From contig DIZB01000007.1 of NCBI GenBank assembly GCA_002427805.1, positions 1 through 45,047 of the forward strand: a stretch of DNA of 45,047 nucleotides, read 5' to 3'. Positions within the stretch are counted from its first letter, which is position 1. Every line of letters starts with the position of its first letter. The notes under the pieces are model-generated. The model did not search any database and was not told the origin of the DNA. It worked only from the letters and a program-made list of their open reading frames with translations. Shown here piece after piece: positions 7,488 through 15,830 of this stretch. The DNA comes from Candidatus Saccharibacteria bacterium UBA6039 (GTDB lineage Bacteria > Patescibacteriota > Saccharimonadia > Saccharimonadales > Saccharimonadaceae). The position numbers were made by a program, and so were the translations under genes.

Positions 7488-8462
7488 ATGTTTAGATGGC
7501 TGAAACTCCTTTCACACCATAGTCATAGCGGTCATCTGAGAGCGCATGAGCACACGTCGTATCTGCCTCTTTTAGTTGTGCTCATGGTCGTAGGATTGCT
7601 CCTCACAACATTTACAGCTTATGCATCGAGTGGTCCTGGGTCGGGCTCAATCGGCCTGACAGGTACTGTTCCAGGTAAGCCACCGACAGTCGCAGCAACA
7701 ATCACATCACCCACTGATCAAAAACATTTTACATCGAGCCCTATTACCGTCTCTGGTACGTGTCCAGCGAATACACTGGTTGAAGTGTACAAGAATGATA
7801 TTTTCGCTGGATCATCGTCTTGCACGACCGCCGGCACCTATTCACTTGATGTTGATATGATCATCGGCAAAAATGACATTAAAGCAATTGTATATGATGC
7901 ACTCAACCAACCGGGCCCAGACTCCAATATCGTCACAATTTACTATGACTTCTTACCAAGCCAAAGCTCACTTTTGACGCCACTTAGTTTCGGTGGTGCG
8001 CAGCTTGTGCTTAATACCGATGCCGTCTTTCGAGGTACCTTCCCCGACCAAGATCTCACTGTTCCCATTGATATCATTGGTGGCACAGCCCCTTACGCGG
8101 TCAACGTTCAATGGGGCGATGCAACAAACAAAGTCGTCCCCCGTAACGACAATGTCAGCTTTACAACTGCCCACGCTTACACTAAACCGGGCACCTACCA
8201 AATCAGCCTTCAGGCAACCGATTCACTTGGGAGGGTAGGCTTCTTAGCCGTTGCTGCCATTGTTAATGGCCAGCCCGCTACGGCCACCGCCAGTACAACA
8301 CCAAGTACTGATACTACTAATAAACTTTTGACACTATGGCCTCTCTATACAAGTTCTGTGGCTGTTGTTGTGAGCTTCTGGCTCGGTGAAATGCGTGAAA
8401 AAAAGTTACTTGCAAAAAACAATTTAGCTGGTCCTGTCTACACCAAACCGCATACCGTCTAA
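7488..8462 (+). CDS. Membrane-anchored Ig-like/PKD-like surface protein
   Basis: 324 residues. An N-terminal cytoplasmic tail rich in histidine (HHSHSGHLRAHEH, about 10-23) precedes a membrane helix (about 26-45). Then come a bacterial Ig-like domain (about 67-145, containing ITSPTDQKHFTSSPITVSGT and GKNDIKAIVYDALNQPG), a PKD-type domain (about 180-255, with VQWGDATNK and HAYTKPGTYQISLQATDSLG), a threonine-rich linker and a second membrane helix near 290-305. Two membrane segments put both ends inside. Such proteins serve adhesion or act as spacers in other bacteria; here that is inference. It has its own promoter and closes the secreted-protein locus that begins at 3258. Confidence 0.68.
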   Translation: MFRWLKLLSHHSHSGHLRAHEHTSYLPLLVVLMVVGLLLTTFTAYASSGPGSGSIGLTGTVPGKPPTVAATITSPTDQKHFTSSPITVSGTCPANTLVEVYKNDIFAGSSSCTTAGTYSLDVDMIIGKNDIKAIVYDALNQPGPDSNIVTIYYDFLPSQSSLLTPLSFGGAQLVLNTDAVFRGTFPDQDLTVPIDIIGGTAPYAVNVQWGDATNKVVPRNDNVSFTTAHAYTKPGTYQISLQATDSLGRVGFLAVAAIVNGQPATATASTTPSTDTTNKLLTLWPLYTSSVAVVVSFWLGEMREKKLLAKNNLAGPVYTKPHTV

Positions 8463-8478
8463 CAGATGTAAAACCCCT

Positions 8479-8506
8479 TGTAAAATTGATTTAAAAAGTC
8501 TATGCT
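8479..8506 (+). promoter_or_regulatory. Putative promoter upstream of the giant adhesin
   Basis: TTGTAA (8479-8484) and TATGCT (8501-8506) with 16 bases between them. Transcription would begin near 8513, leaving a leader of about 58 bases that contains a 16-bp palindrome. Confidence 0.45.
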
Positions 8507-8524
8507 TAAGGAGGGAAAAGCATA

Positions 8525-8540
8525 TATTTTTGCAAAAATA
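8525..8540 (+). repeat. Perfect 16-bp palindrome in the leader of the adhesin gene
   Basis: TATTTTTGCAAAAATA reads the same on both strands. It sits between the putative promoter and the start codon at 8571. It could be an operator for a dimeric regulator or a weak RNA hairpin; the sequence alone does not decide. Confidence 0.5.
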
Positions 8541-8570
8541 AATATCATGCTGAGGAATTAATAGGGTAAC

Positions 8571-11500
8571 ATGTATTCTAAGGTGTTGAGGGTATGTCGA
8601 AAGATACTTCCATACGTGCTCGTATTGGGTATTTTTGGTACACTCGCTTTCTTACCTCATAGCGTAGTTCACGCAACAACCGGCATCAATCAACAAATTA
8701 ACTTTCAAGGTCGTCTGTTGAATGCTGCTGGTGCAACTGTGCCAGACGGTTACTACAATGTTCAGTTTAAGATCTACCAAGACGGCGATGGCCTCACAGC
8801 GGGTGACACAACAGGCACTCCGTCGGGTAGTTTGAAATGGACAGAGAGCTACCTAAATGCTAATAGCCAAGGTGTGCAAGTGGTCAATGGTTTTATGTCA
8901 GTTCAACTTGGGTCAGTTACCCCCTTTGGCTCGAGCGTGGATTGGAATCAAAGCACATTATGGCTCTCCATGAACATTGCCGGAGTTGGTGCAAGCTGTA
9001 CACCGTTTGGCTCATGTAGCCCCGATGGTGAAATGGTACCAATGAAGCGCATGTCTTCTACTCCTTACGCAATCAACTCTGGACTACTCGGTGGCCTCGC
9101 TAGCTCAAGTTTTATTCAACTTGCTCAGGGTGTACAGACTGATGCATCAACCAACACAAGTAGTATCTTTCTCAATAAAACTGGTAGCGGTGGCAATTTC
9201 CTTGAGCTACAGGCAGCTGGCGCTGATGCACTGCTTGCAACGAATGCTGGGGATATTACATTCGGAACCAATACCTCATCGCATACTATCTCAGTTAGTA
9301 CAGCTGGCGCAAGCGTGGCCGGAACAACCCTTAATGTCACTGCTGGTGCGGCAGGCACAGGTGGGAGCGCGCTCGCCGGTGGTAATTTAGTATTACAAGG
9401 CGGTGCAGGTGGTGGTACCAACGGTAATGGTGGTAACGTGACGTTGATTGGTGGTGTAGGAAACGGCACCGGTACCCAAGGCCTCGTCAATCTTAGCGCC
9501 TCAGCATTTACAACCGCCACCAATACAACCTGTTCATCAAGTTGTACGATCACTCAAGCCAATGTCGATAACTATGGTGCTGTTATTGTTAATGCCTCAA
9601 CGAGCGGTATCACCATTACACTTCCTCCTCCAACCAACACAACAACGACTGGCCGTATCCTCTACATCACTACGGCAAGTGGCGGAAGTGATTTTATACT
9701 CAGCACCAATACGGGCACCAACACTGTCAGCGTGGCGATGCGCCAAAACACAACTGCAACAATGATCTGGAATGGGTCGGCCTGGACGCCAGGTGGTGCC
9801 AGCAACGCAACGACGCTTCAGGCCGTCTACTCAAACGGTACGAACCCGTCTACTACCCCCGAAATTAAACTAGACAGCACCCATGGCACTATTGATATTC
9901 AAGACGCTGATACCTCAATTGCAGCCGACATCTTTAATATCCATGGAAGCAACGCAGCCGGGCTCGGTACTGTATTGTTTGGTGTTGGTAACGATGGCCG
10001 CGTCACCATCCAAGGTACGTCAAATGCCTACTCTGCATTCCGAGTGCTCAACTCAAATGGTGATTATCTCTTCAATATCAACAGTAACAACAACTATATC
10101 CTCAATAATGCCGTCAAGACGCCTGGTAACGATATCGCAAATCCAAACTTTGAGACGGGCGGCTCTATAACCAGTGGCGAGGAGGGTTGGTTTGGACCCG
10201 CACAAGCAAGTATCGTTAACGATACGGCTAATGCCAATAGTGGAAATTACGAGCTACAGGTCACGGCAAATGCCACCAACCTCGACGTCTATGCTGGTAA
10301 CTACCAAGAAGTAAAACCAGGTGATAACATTTCATTCCAAGGCTACGTGAAAAATAGCTCGGGCGCCAACGGCACTGGCGGTATTCAAATCACTTGGTAC
10401 GATAAAGACAAGAATATTTTGAGCTACACAACAAGCTATGCAACATTGCCTGGCACAACCTATGTGCTTAAAAATATAAACGCTGTCGTTCCTGCCAGCA
10501 CGTACTACATGAAGGTCTCCGCCACCGTTCGTTCGTCGGCAAGTACCGGAACCTACTACTTTGACGATTTCTACATGCGTAAAAGCTCAGAATCATCCGC
10601 CTATACACTCCGTAACAGTCAAGATAGTACCGCGGCATTTCAAATTCAATCTGCTGGTTCATCACAAACACTCTTTACGGCTGACACTAGCAATAATCTC
10701 CTCAAAGTAGGAGACAGCACGGGAACCGATACGGCCACGACCCTGTTTGTGCTTGACGCTGCAACTGCCAACCCAACAACGAGCTTATCAACTAAAAATG
10801 GTGGCTTATTCTATCGCTCTGATACAAATAGCCTTAAGGCCGTCGTTGGTGGAACGGTTGTTGATATCTGTACAACAGCAGTCACGTGTAGTGGATACTC
10901 GGCCTCCGCTGGTTCGTCGATTCAGCTCCAAGGAAGCTCACCGGGTACCTCACAAATTGGTAACTTTAACATTAGCGGCACAGGTATCCTTACGCAAGTT
11001 CAAACTCAGGATCAATCTGCTAGTTCAACCAATAGTAGTAACCTCGTTGTCCGTACGGGTAACGCAACCGGTAGCACTAGTAATTCAGGTAGTTTAACGC
11101 TTGACGTTGGTACGGCAACTGGCACAACTGGTAGCATTACCATCGGTCACAGTGGCGTTGCAACAACCATGGCTGGCACGCTGGCCATTCAGGGTGCAAG
11201 TACTTTATCACTTGGAGCAAGCAGCACCAACATCGGTTCTGTCCTGTTCTATACCTCAGCGGGTGCCAACACCGTTACACTAAAAGCGCCTGGCGCCAAC
11301 CCAACCGCCTCTTGGATCCTCACTCTTCCACAAAACCCTGGTAGTGCCGGTGATTGCTTGAAAGACTCTAGTGGTGCTGGAGCCCTCGCATTTAGTAGTT
11401 GTTCGGCTGGTTCAACCGTCAACCTACAAAATGTCTATGATAACTCAGCAGCACCGGCGACAATTACACTTGCCGATAACAAAAACTTAATCTTCACCGC

Positions 11501-12656
11501 ACAAGCTACGACCACTTCTCCAAGCGTGCTCGTAAACTTACAGTGTACATCAAGTTGTGGAGCTAACGGACGATTCGCCATCCAAAATGGCGGAACTGAT
11601 GTCTTCACTGTTCTTGCGAATGGTGCAGGCATCACGCTCGCATCACCAACCCAAATAGGATCCGCGACGCCAGACGGCACGCAGGTAAACTTCCAACTCG
11701 ATAGCACAAATAACACGATGGATATTGGGACTTGTTCTACGTCAATTAGCCAAGGTGCCATGTACTACAACACAACCATGGGAAGTATTAGAGCATGCAT
11801 TAATGGTAGCTGGAGCGACATGTCTAACCCAGATACGCTAGGTCTCCTCTCATTTGGCATCGTACCTTCCAGTGGTGCAAATCCCTATGACCTTCCTGCG
11901 CTTGTTACTGCAGGTGCATCTGGCCCATGTAAGGTCTCTTGGGCATCGAATAATACAGTCACCGTTCAACCGTGTACAGCATATTCAAATGGCCGACGAG
12001 TGAATGTATCTGGTGTCACGCTAAAGACAAATAGTAGTACTACGACTAACGACACAAATCTAACGACTACCAACCGTTGGGGTCACGTCTGCCTAACGGG
12101 TGCTGACGGGGAGGCTGCCTTTACCTCAACCACGGGTCTTGCCAGTGCCACAGCTGGCCTTCCATCCTTTAGCATCTCAGATCCAATTCTCTGTCTTGCC
12201 GATGTTCAAGGCAGTGGTACCACCGCGGGACAAATTAGTGCCATCTACGATGTCCGTACGTTTACCTCCACGCTTAAGGAGGCAGTGAACGCTTCAACTG
12301 CGCTTGAACTTGGTATGCTTGCAGATGCTGGTGGCACAAATGGCGCCATGATCCCAGCCGCTTCTGGTAGTCAAAAACTATATGGTCTGGTGGTCGCGTC
12401 GGACGGTAACACTTCAACCTCATCACCAAATGTCATTGTTAACACTGTTGGACCAGGCTGGGTAAAAGCAAATGCCGGTACTTCTGGGCAGTTCATCAAA
12501 ACCAGTACCACCAATGGGTATGGTAACACTACCTCTTCAATCCCGAATAACTCGTTCTATTACTCAGCTGGCAACACGCGCACCAGCTACTCCACAACCT
12601 GTACTTCGGCAGCAACGTGTAATGGCTCACTATACGTTAACTTTATCGTTCGATAG
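8571..12656 (+). CDS. Giant secreted fibre-like adhesin
   Basis: 1361 residues, the largest gene in the window. A signal or anchor segment (about 12-36) is followed by a domain (about 40-170) starting with QINFQGRLLNAAGATVPDGY, which I know as a recurrent N-terminal domain of long CPR surface proteins. The long middle part is low in charge and rich in Gly, Thr, Ser and Asn, with repeated tail-fibre-like segments (AGTTLNVTAGAAGTGG, GGNLVLQGGAGGGTNGNGG). Residues about 520-672 form a separate domain beginning NPNFETG and ending YYFDDFYM, the pattern of a carbohydrate-binding module of CBM4/9 type. Collagen- or tail-fibre-like segments continue to a C-terminal region ending YVNFIVR. No sorting motif is seen. 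The likely role is binding to host or neighbour cells; that is inference. Confidence 0.78.
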   Translation: MYSKVLRVCRKILPYVLVLGIFGTLAFLPHSVVHATTGINQQINFQGRLLNAAGATVPDGYYNVQFKIYQDGDGLTAGDTTGTPSGSLKWTESYLNANSQGVQVVNGFMSVQLGSVTPFGSSVDWNQSTLWLSMNIAGVGASCTPFGSCSPDGEMVPMKRMSSTPYAINSGLLGGLASSSFIQLAQGVQTDASTNTSSIFLNKTGSGGNFLELQAAGADALLATNAGDITFGTNTSSHTISVSTAGASVAGTTLNVTAGAAGTGGSALAGGNLVLQGGAGGGTNGNGGNVTLIGGVGNGTGTQGLVNLSASAFTTATNTTCSSSCTITQANVDNYGAVIVNASTSGITITLPPPTNTTTTGRILYITTASGGSDFILSTNTGTNTVSVAMRQNTTATMIWNGSAWTPGGASNATTLQAVYSNGTNPSTTPEIKLDSTHGTIDIQDADTSIAADIFNIHGSNAAGLGTVLFGVGNDGRVTIQGTSNAYSAFRVLNSNGDYLFNINSNNNYILNNAVKTPGNDIANPNFETGGSITSGEEGWFGPAQASIVNDTANANSGNYELQVTANATNLDVYAGNYQEVKPGDNISFQGYVKNSSGANGTGGIQITWYDKDKNILSYTTSYATLPGTTYVLKNINAVVPASTYYMKVSATVRSSASTGTYYFDDFYMRKSSESSAYTLRNSQDSTAAFQIQSAGSSQTLFTADTSNNLLKVGDSTGTDTATTLFVLDAATANPTTSLSTKNGGLFYRSDTNSLKAVVGGTVVDICTTAVTCSGYSASAGSSIQLQGSSPGTSQIGNFNISGTGILTQVQTQDQSASSTNSSNLVVRTGNATGSTSNSGSLTLDVGTATGTTGSITIGHSGVATTMAGTLAIQGASTLSLGASSTNIGSVLFYTSAGANTVTLKAPGANPTASWILTLPQNPGSAGDCLKDSSGAGALAFSSCSAGSTVNLQNVYDNSAAPATITLADNKNLIFTAQATTTSPSVLVNLQCTSSCGANGRFAIQNGGTDVFTVLANGAGITLASPTQIGSATPDGTQVNFQLDSTNNTMDIGTCSTSISQGAMYYNTTMGSIRACINGSWSDMSNPDTLGLLSFGIVPSSGANPYDLPALVTAGASGPCKVSWASNNTVTVQPCTAYSNGRRVNVSGVTLKTNSSTTTNDTNLTTTNRWGHVCLTGADGEAAFTSTTGLASATAGLPSFSISDPILCLADVQGSGTTAGQISAIYDVRTFTSTLKEAVNASTALELGMLADAGGTNGAMIPAASGSQKLYGLVVASDGNTSTSSPNVIVNTVGPGWVKANAGTSGQFIKTSTTNGYGNTTSSIPNNSFYYSAGNTRTSYSTTCTSAATCNGSLYVNFIVR

Positions 12657-12668
12657 GTCCTCACGTAT

Positions 12669-13220
12669 ATGATGAATATAAAAGGGAAGCAACCAGGTAG
12701 AAAGCGACGAAGATCATACATCATATGGCCGATTATTGTGTGTCTCGTTGCGATCCTAGCCTACGGTACCTACCAGCTAGCGCTGCGTAGTACAAATCCA
12801 ATCCCAGCCTCACTGAGGCCCCAACTAACCTTCTCGCCTTTTATTATCCCCTCTAGTTCATCACTCTTCACGACATCTGATTACGCTTTCAAAACAGCCG
12901 AAGGCAACGTTAAAACACTATCCTATATTATTCACACAAAGACAAAACAAGATATTACACTATCTGAATACACTCAACCCCAACAATTTACAGACATCCC
13001 TCAATATAAAGATGCTTTTTTAACAAGTATTGGACAGTATGATAATGTGCAGACTGCAAACGGGACAATGTACTTATGTCGCTCAACTCATCAAAATAAT
13101 CAACAAATTGTTGTTATGCTTGAGCGAGGACTTATTGTATTTTTATACCCTAGCAAAGACCTCGATACGACAGTCTGGCATCAAATTGGTGATCAACTAC
13201 AAATCCAGGCTGTTAACTAA
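12669..13220 (+). CDS. Small membrane-anchored extracellular protein
   Basis: 183 residues. A basic N-terminus (GKQPGRKRRRS) is followed by one membrane helix (about 17-36) and an extracellular domain of about 140 residues. The domain is of mixed alpha/beta character with no motif that I recognise. It starts 12 bases after the adhesin stop, so it probably belongs to the same transcript and may assist that adhesin. The start codon is an ATGATG pair without a Shine-Dalgarno sequence. The stop overlaps the stop of the convergent gene in a four-base CTAA. Function unknown. Confidence 0.68.
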   Translation: MMNIKGKQPGRKRRRSYIIWPIIVCLVAILAYGTYQLALRSTNPIPASLRPQLTFSPFIIPSSSSLFTTSDYAFKTAEGNVKTLSYIIHTKTKQDITLSEYTQPQQFTDIPQYKDAFLTSIGQYDNVQTANGTMYLCRSTHQNNQQIVVMLERGLIVFLYPSKDLDTTVWHQIGDQLQIQAVN

Positions 13221-13720
13221 TTCGTGGCTATTGTCCCGACGACCAAATCACCCTGAACAACCGCAGTCTTTGTTGCATATGTACATGTGACTAATACCGG
13301 CCACGTTCCCTTTGGCGTAGATGTTCCCACAGTCCAACTCCAACTCACAATCCCAAAATCATCGGCCGTCTTTGTGACAAGACCCGAATCTGTACTGGGT
13401 ATCTTATTGTATGTAACAGTGATTGTACAGGTTGAGAGTGGCTTCGTTTGTACGGTCACAGCCGCATTATCGCCCAGAGAAACTGGTGATGTTAACGTCT
13501 GCACCGAGACACTTTCTGCTGTGGTCGCCGATGGTTTTTTAGGAGTAATTGTCGTCGGAACAACTGGCGTCGGAACCTCTAAAGATTGAGGTGCTACTTT
13601 ATTCGTACTACCCATATACCACGTATAAGCGATGCCGACTATTCCAGTGAGGGCTACAAGCGTGGCAAAAGTGATCAACACAGTCCGTAATTTTCTTACG
13701 ATTCGTGAAGATACAGACAT
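13217..13720 (-). CDS. Membrane-anchored protein with one Ig-like domain
   Basis: 167 residues. An N-terminal basic stretch and a membrane helix (about 13-34) are followed by a proline/threonine-rich linker (TPVVPTTITPKKPSATT) and an Ig-like domain of about 90 residues that contains two cysteines (CTITVTYNK and LVTCTYAT) able to form a disulphide. The order of strands resembles the extracellular domain of the gene at 44114. It follows the next gene upstream (13730-14239) after 9 bases on the same strand and is probably co-transcribed with it. Function unknown. Confidence 0.65.
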   Translation of the reverse strand: MSVSSRIVRKLRTVLITFATLVALTGIVGIAYTWYMGSTNKVAPQSLEVPTPVVPTTITPKKPSATTAESVSVQTLTSPVSLGDNAAVTVQTKPLSTCTITVTYNKIPSTDSGLVTKTADDFGIVSWSWTVGTSTPKGTWPVLVTCTYATKTAVVQGDLVVGTIATN

Positions 13721-13729
13721 GTTAGTTCA

Positions 13730-14239
13730 CTACTTCTTTGCTTGATATTGATCGATGGATGTACTCACTTTGCCATCTTTTTTGAGATTTTCAAAGAAGA
13801 GAATTTGGTCTTTGTTTATAATCATTGCGTCCTCAGGCCCATGTACCTCACTGCCAAGCTTAATCAACTGCACGTCAGTTGCAGCTTGAGTGGTCGTTTG
13901 TTGCGGGTTAGCTGACGTACTGCTTGCTTGTAAGTAGAAAATATCAGTCAGTTTCATGTAGTTACCATTTACGCCTTGGAGTTTTCCAAAATACACCTGA
14001 CCATTTGTAAAGAAAACAGCTTGGTACTTAGATGTGTCAATTGTTGCGGCTGTTGCAGTCTGCATGACATACAGTACTGCAAGAACAATCACCGCAATAG
14101 CAACAATAACACTGACACTAATCGCTACTATTTTTACTCGACTTGGTTTTCGACGCGCACCACCTGAGTTATGAGCACGAATATCACTAATTCTTTTTCT
14201 CATGCCCTGCTCGTTGGCATGTGTAGGAATATTTTCCAT
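13730..14239 (-). CDS. Conserved CPR membrane protein of unknown function
   Basis: 169 residues. A basic cytoplasmic N-terminus (about 1-37), a membrane helix (about 38-62) and an extracellular domain are visible. The extracellular part has the pattern QVYFGKLQGVNGNYMKLTDI, FYLQ, then LIKLGSEVHGPEDAMIIN and ILFFENLKKDGKV, which I recognise as a conserved hypothetical protein found widely in CPR genomes. Nothing is known of its function. A strong Shine-Dalgarno sequence GGAGGTG precedes the start by about 8 bases, in contrast to the leaderless genes around it. Together with the following Ig-like protein it forms a two-gene unit. Confidence 0.78.
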   Translation of the reverse strand: MENIPTHANEQGMRKRISDIRAHNSGGARRKPSRVKIVAISVSVIVAIAVIVLAVLYVMQTATAATIDTSKYQAVFFTNGQVYFGKLQGVNGNYMKLTDIFYLQASSTSANPQQTTTQAATDVQLIKLGSEVHGPEDAMIINKDQILFFENLKKDGKVSTSIDQYQAKK

Positions 14240-14320
14240 TACTGTAACACCTCCACAATGTTATTTTTCGTTATTTTAATCGTACCATAAGGGGTATAGA
14301 TTATCAATTATGCTAAGCCT

Positions 14321-15079
14321 CTAGGTAGTACCTGGTTGTTTAATATCATTTTTTGCAAATGACGCGTAAATAACCAGCGCAACAATAACGACAATGAGGC
14401 TGAGACTCACCCAGCCACGCCCAAAATCAAGCCCCCCAAGCTCGCGAGGCACACCGAACCAGTCAGCGAACGAAGCACCAAGCGGGCGGGTGAGTATATA
14501 GGCAATCCAAAACATCACAACCTCATTTAGTTTGAAGACAAAATAGAGGACTGCGGGTACAGCAAACAATAGTATAAATAATAGGCCCGAGGCAAGATAC
14601 CCCAGCCCTAACGTATAGGCGGTCATATCTCCAGTCGCCGTACCAAGCGCGAATGTTGCCATCACCGTTAGCCAATAAAAAACTTCACGACGAACCGTAT
14701 AAATACTATGAATAGATAATGTTTTTTCTTTTTTATACCAAACGATAAATATACCCGCAAGAGCGAGCCCAAAGAACAATGTCGACACGATATACGGGAT
14801 ACCTAGTCCAATGTGCAGTACATCCGCTGCCATCGTCCCAAAAACAGCCACCATAGATACCGTGAGCCAATATTTCCATGGCTGATACGTCTTCGATGAA
14901 AACTGAATAACAAGTGCAATCACTAAGCCAACGGCTCCAAGTCCAACCGCAATAACAGGATCAATAGTGTGTACTAAAAAGTCTGATAGTGCTTCACCCA
15001 TCGCCGTTGAAAGGATTTTTATAATCCAAAAATGAATTGAAAGATCAGGAACCTTCTTCGCGCTTCGTACAGTAGACAT
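14321..15079 (-). CDS. COG4705-like multi-spanning membrane protein
   Basis: 252 residues with about eight hydrophobic segments. Repeated short motifs with acidic residues inside membrane segments are visible: FWIIKILSTAMGEALSDFL near 17-35, FGTMAADVLHIGLGIPY near 79-95, ALGTATGDMTAYTLGLGY near 143-160 and TRPLGASFADW near 195-206. The last has the same G..AD or GD core, suggesting an ancient internal repeat. The pattern is that of the uncharacterised membrane protein family COG4705; a transport role is often assumed but not certain. A TATACT -10 element (15087-15092, minus strand) ends 7 bases before the ATG, so the message should be leaderless. Confidence 0.68.
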   Translation of the reverse strand: MSTVRSAKKVPDLSIHFWIIKILSTAMGEALSDFLVHTIDPVIAVGLGAVGLVIALVIQFSSKTYQPWKYWLTVSMVAVFGTMAADVLHIGLGIPYIVSTLFFGLALAGIFIVWYKKEKTLSIHSIYTVRREVFYWLTVMATFALGTATGDMTAYTLGLGYLASGLLFILLFAVPAVLYFVFKLNEVVMFWIAYILTRPLGASFADWFGVPRELGGLDFGRGWVSLSLIVVIVALVIYASFAKNDIKQPGTT

Positions 15080-15086
15080 ACTAATA

Positions 15087-15092
15087 AGTATA
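15087..15092 (-). promoter_or_regulatory. -10 element of COG4705-like gene
   Basis: TATACT on the minus strand, 7 bases before the ATG at 15079. Expected transcription start coincides with the start codon. Confidence 0.55.
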
Positions 15093-15109
15093 CGTCAGGT
15101 AAAAGCTCC

Positions 15110-15152
15110 AGCCATGAAAAAAAGAGCCACAAGGACTCTTCTTATCATGGCT
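15110..15152 (-). terminator. Terminator-like nested hairpin below the gene at 15208
   Basis: On the minus strand an inner stem AAGAGTCC/GGCTCTT is followed by a run of T, as in an intrinsic terminator. An outer pair of arms AGCCATGA (15110-15117) and TCATGGCT (15145-15152) encloses it. It ends the transcript of the small membrane protein at 15208 and is one of three related elements. Confidence 0.65.
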
Positions 15153-15207
15153 CCCGCTAGTGGACGTAATGTGGAACTTATCTAATGACTGAGTCGTTAG
15201 ATTCTTG

Positions 15208-15402
15208 TTATTTAATGGCGAGTCGCCAAATAATATCAACAATAACAATGCCCACAACGAACAACATAATCTCTAGACCCGTTCTTTTATGCACTGTCGC
15301 AAATGCAGTTAATATTAACAAAGCGACCGCGACGTATAGTAACTGTAGAATCCAAGTATAGATTGGTACGCCCAGCAGTGTATGTTGTAAGAAGCTATTC
15401 AT
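15208..15402 (-). CDS. Small two-helix membrane protein
   Basis: 64 residues with two predicted membrane segments (about 13-35 and 43-60) separated by a short basic loop HKRTG. No motif was recognised. A TATAGT -10 element (15409-15414, minus strand) lies exactly 6 bases before the ATG and a terminator-like hairpin lies downstream, so this is a complete single-gene unit, which supports that it is real despite its size. It may relate to the next small membrane protein gene, which has a similar downstream element. Function unknown. Confidence 0.62.
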   Translation of the reverse strand: MNSFLQHTLLGVPIYTWILQLLYVAVALLILTAFATVHKRTGLEIMLFVVGIVIVDIIWRLAIK

Positions 15403-15408
15403 ACTAAT

Positions 15409-15414
15409 ACTATA
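15409..15414 (-). promoter_or_regulatory. -10 element of small membrane protein gene
   Basis: TATAGT on the minus strand, 6 bases before the ATG at 15402; predicted leaderless message. Confidence 0.55.
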
Positions 15415-15441
15415 CGCCCTTACTTTGTATTTGAACCGTGC

Positions 15442-15478
15442 AAAACAAAAACACCATGACTTTCATCATAGTGCCTAT
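15442..15478 (-). terminator. Intrinsic terminator of gene at 15491
   Basis: Minus strand: stem CACTATGA/TCATGGTG with a 6-base loop, followed by TTTTTGTTTT. Nearly identical to the terminator at 15797-15830. Confidence 0.75.
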
Positions 15479-15490
15479 GCTTGGCTCCCG

Positions 15491-15781
15491 TTAGTGGACG
15501 TGCTTTGCAATGAAAACAGCTAATTCCACGATTAGCACTACAATACTTATGACAACTACGACATGCCATATATAATACTTACGCAGTATTATATAGAATT
15601 TACCCGTATTCTCACGGCTATATATTTTTAGTCCAATCAATAGAATAGCCACCACAATCCAAACAATGGTAGTGGGATTCAAAAATACGCCAAAGTTCCA
15701 ACCAAAGTATGCACCTGCAGCAATGACAACGATAATAACTGCAGCCAAACCCGCCCATAAAGGGTTAATATTTTTATTCAT
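15491..15781 (-). CDS. Small membrane protein with three helices
   Basis: 96 residues with about three membrane segments (about 7-26, 31-48 and 70-90) and a basic loop RENTGKFYIILRKYY between the second and third. It ends in HVH. No family was recognised. The stop codon lies inside a sequence (CGTCCACTAACGGGAGCCA) that is repeated almost unchanged downstream of the neighbouring small gene, at 15148-15167. A good terminator follows. The promoter is weak: AATAAT ends 6 bases before the start. Function unknown. Confidence 0.6.
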   Translation of the reverse strand: MNKNINPLWAGLAAVIIVVIAAGAYFGWNFGVFLNPTTIVWIVVAILLIGLKIYSRENTGKFYIILRKYYIWHVVVVISIVVLIVELAVFIAKHVH

Positions 15782-15796
15782 GACTTTATTATTACA

Positions 15797-15830
15797 TAAA
15801 ACAAAAACGCCATGATTTTCACCATAGTGC
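15797..15830 (-). terminator. Intrinsic terminator of the HEPN-like gene
   Basis: Minus strand: CACTATGG, TGAAAA, TCATGGCG and then TTTTTGTTTT. It shares about 40 bases, including the preceding GAGCCAAGCATA, with the terminator at 15442. Confidence 0.7.

Noticed and set aside
8507..8570. Riboswitch in the leader of the giant adhesin
   Set aside because: The leader is about 58 bases with one AT palindrome; no known aptamer pattern was recognised.
9125..9553. 142-codon frame antisense to the giant adhesin, rich in proline and valine
   Set aside because: A mirror of Gly/Thr/Asn-rich coding sequence, without start signals or recognisable motif.
15148..15230. Possible tRNA gene or tRNA fragment on the minus strand at the repeated GTCCACTAGCGGGAGCCA
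   Set aside because: The 3' end looks like a tRNA end with CCA, but no TTCRA T-loop and no cloverleaf can be formed upstream. Only a partial similarity to the tRNA-Asn end remains.
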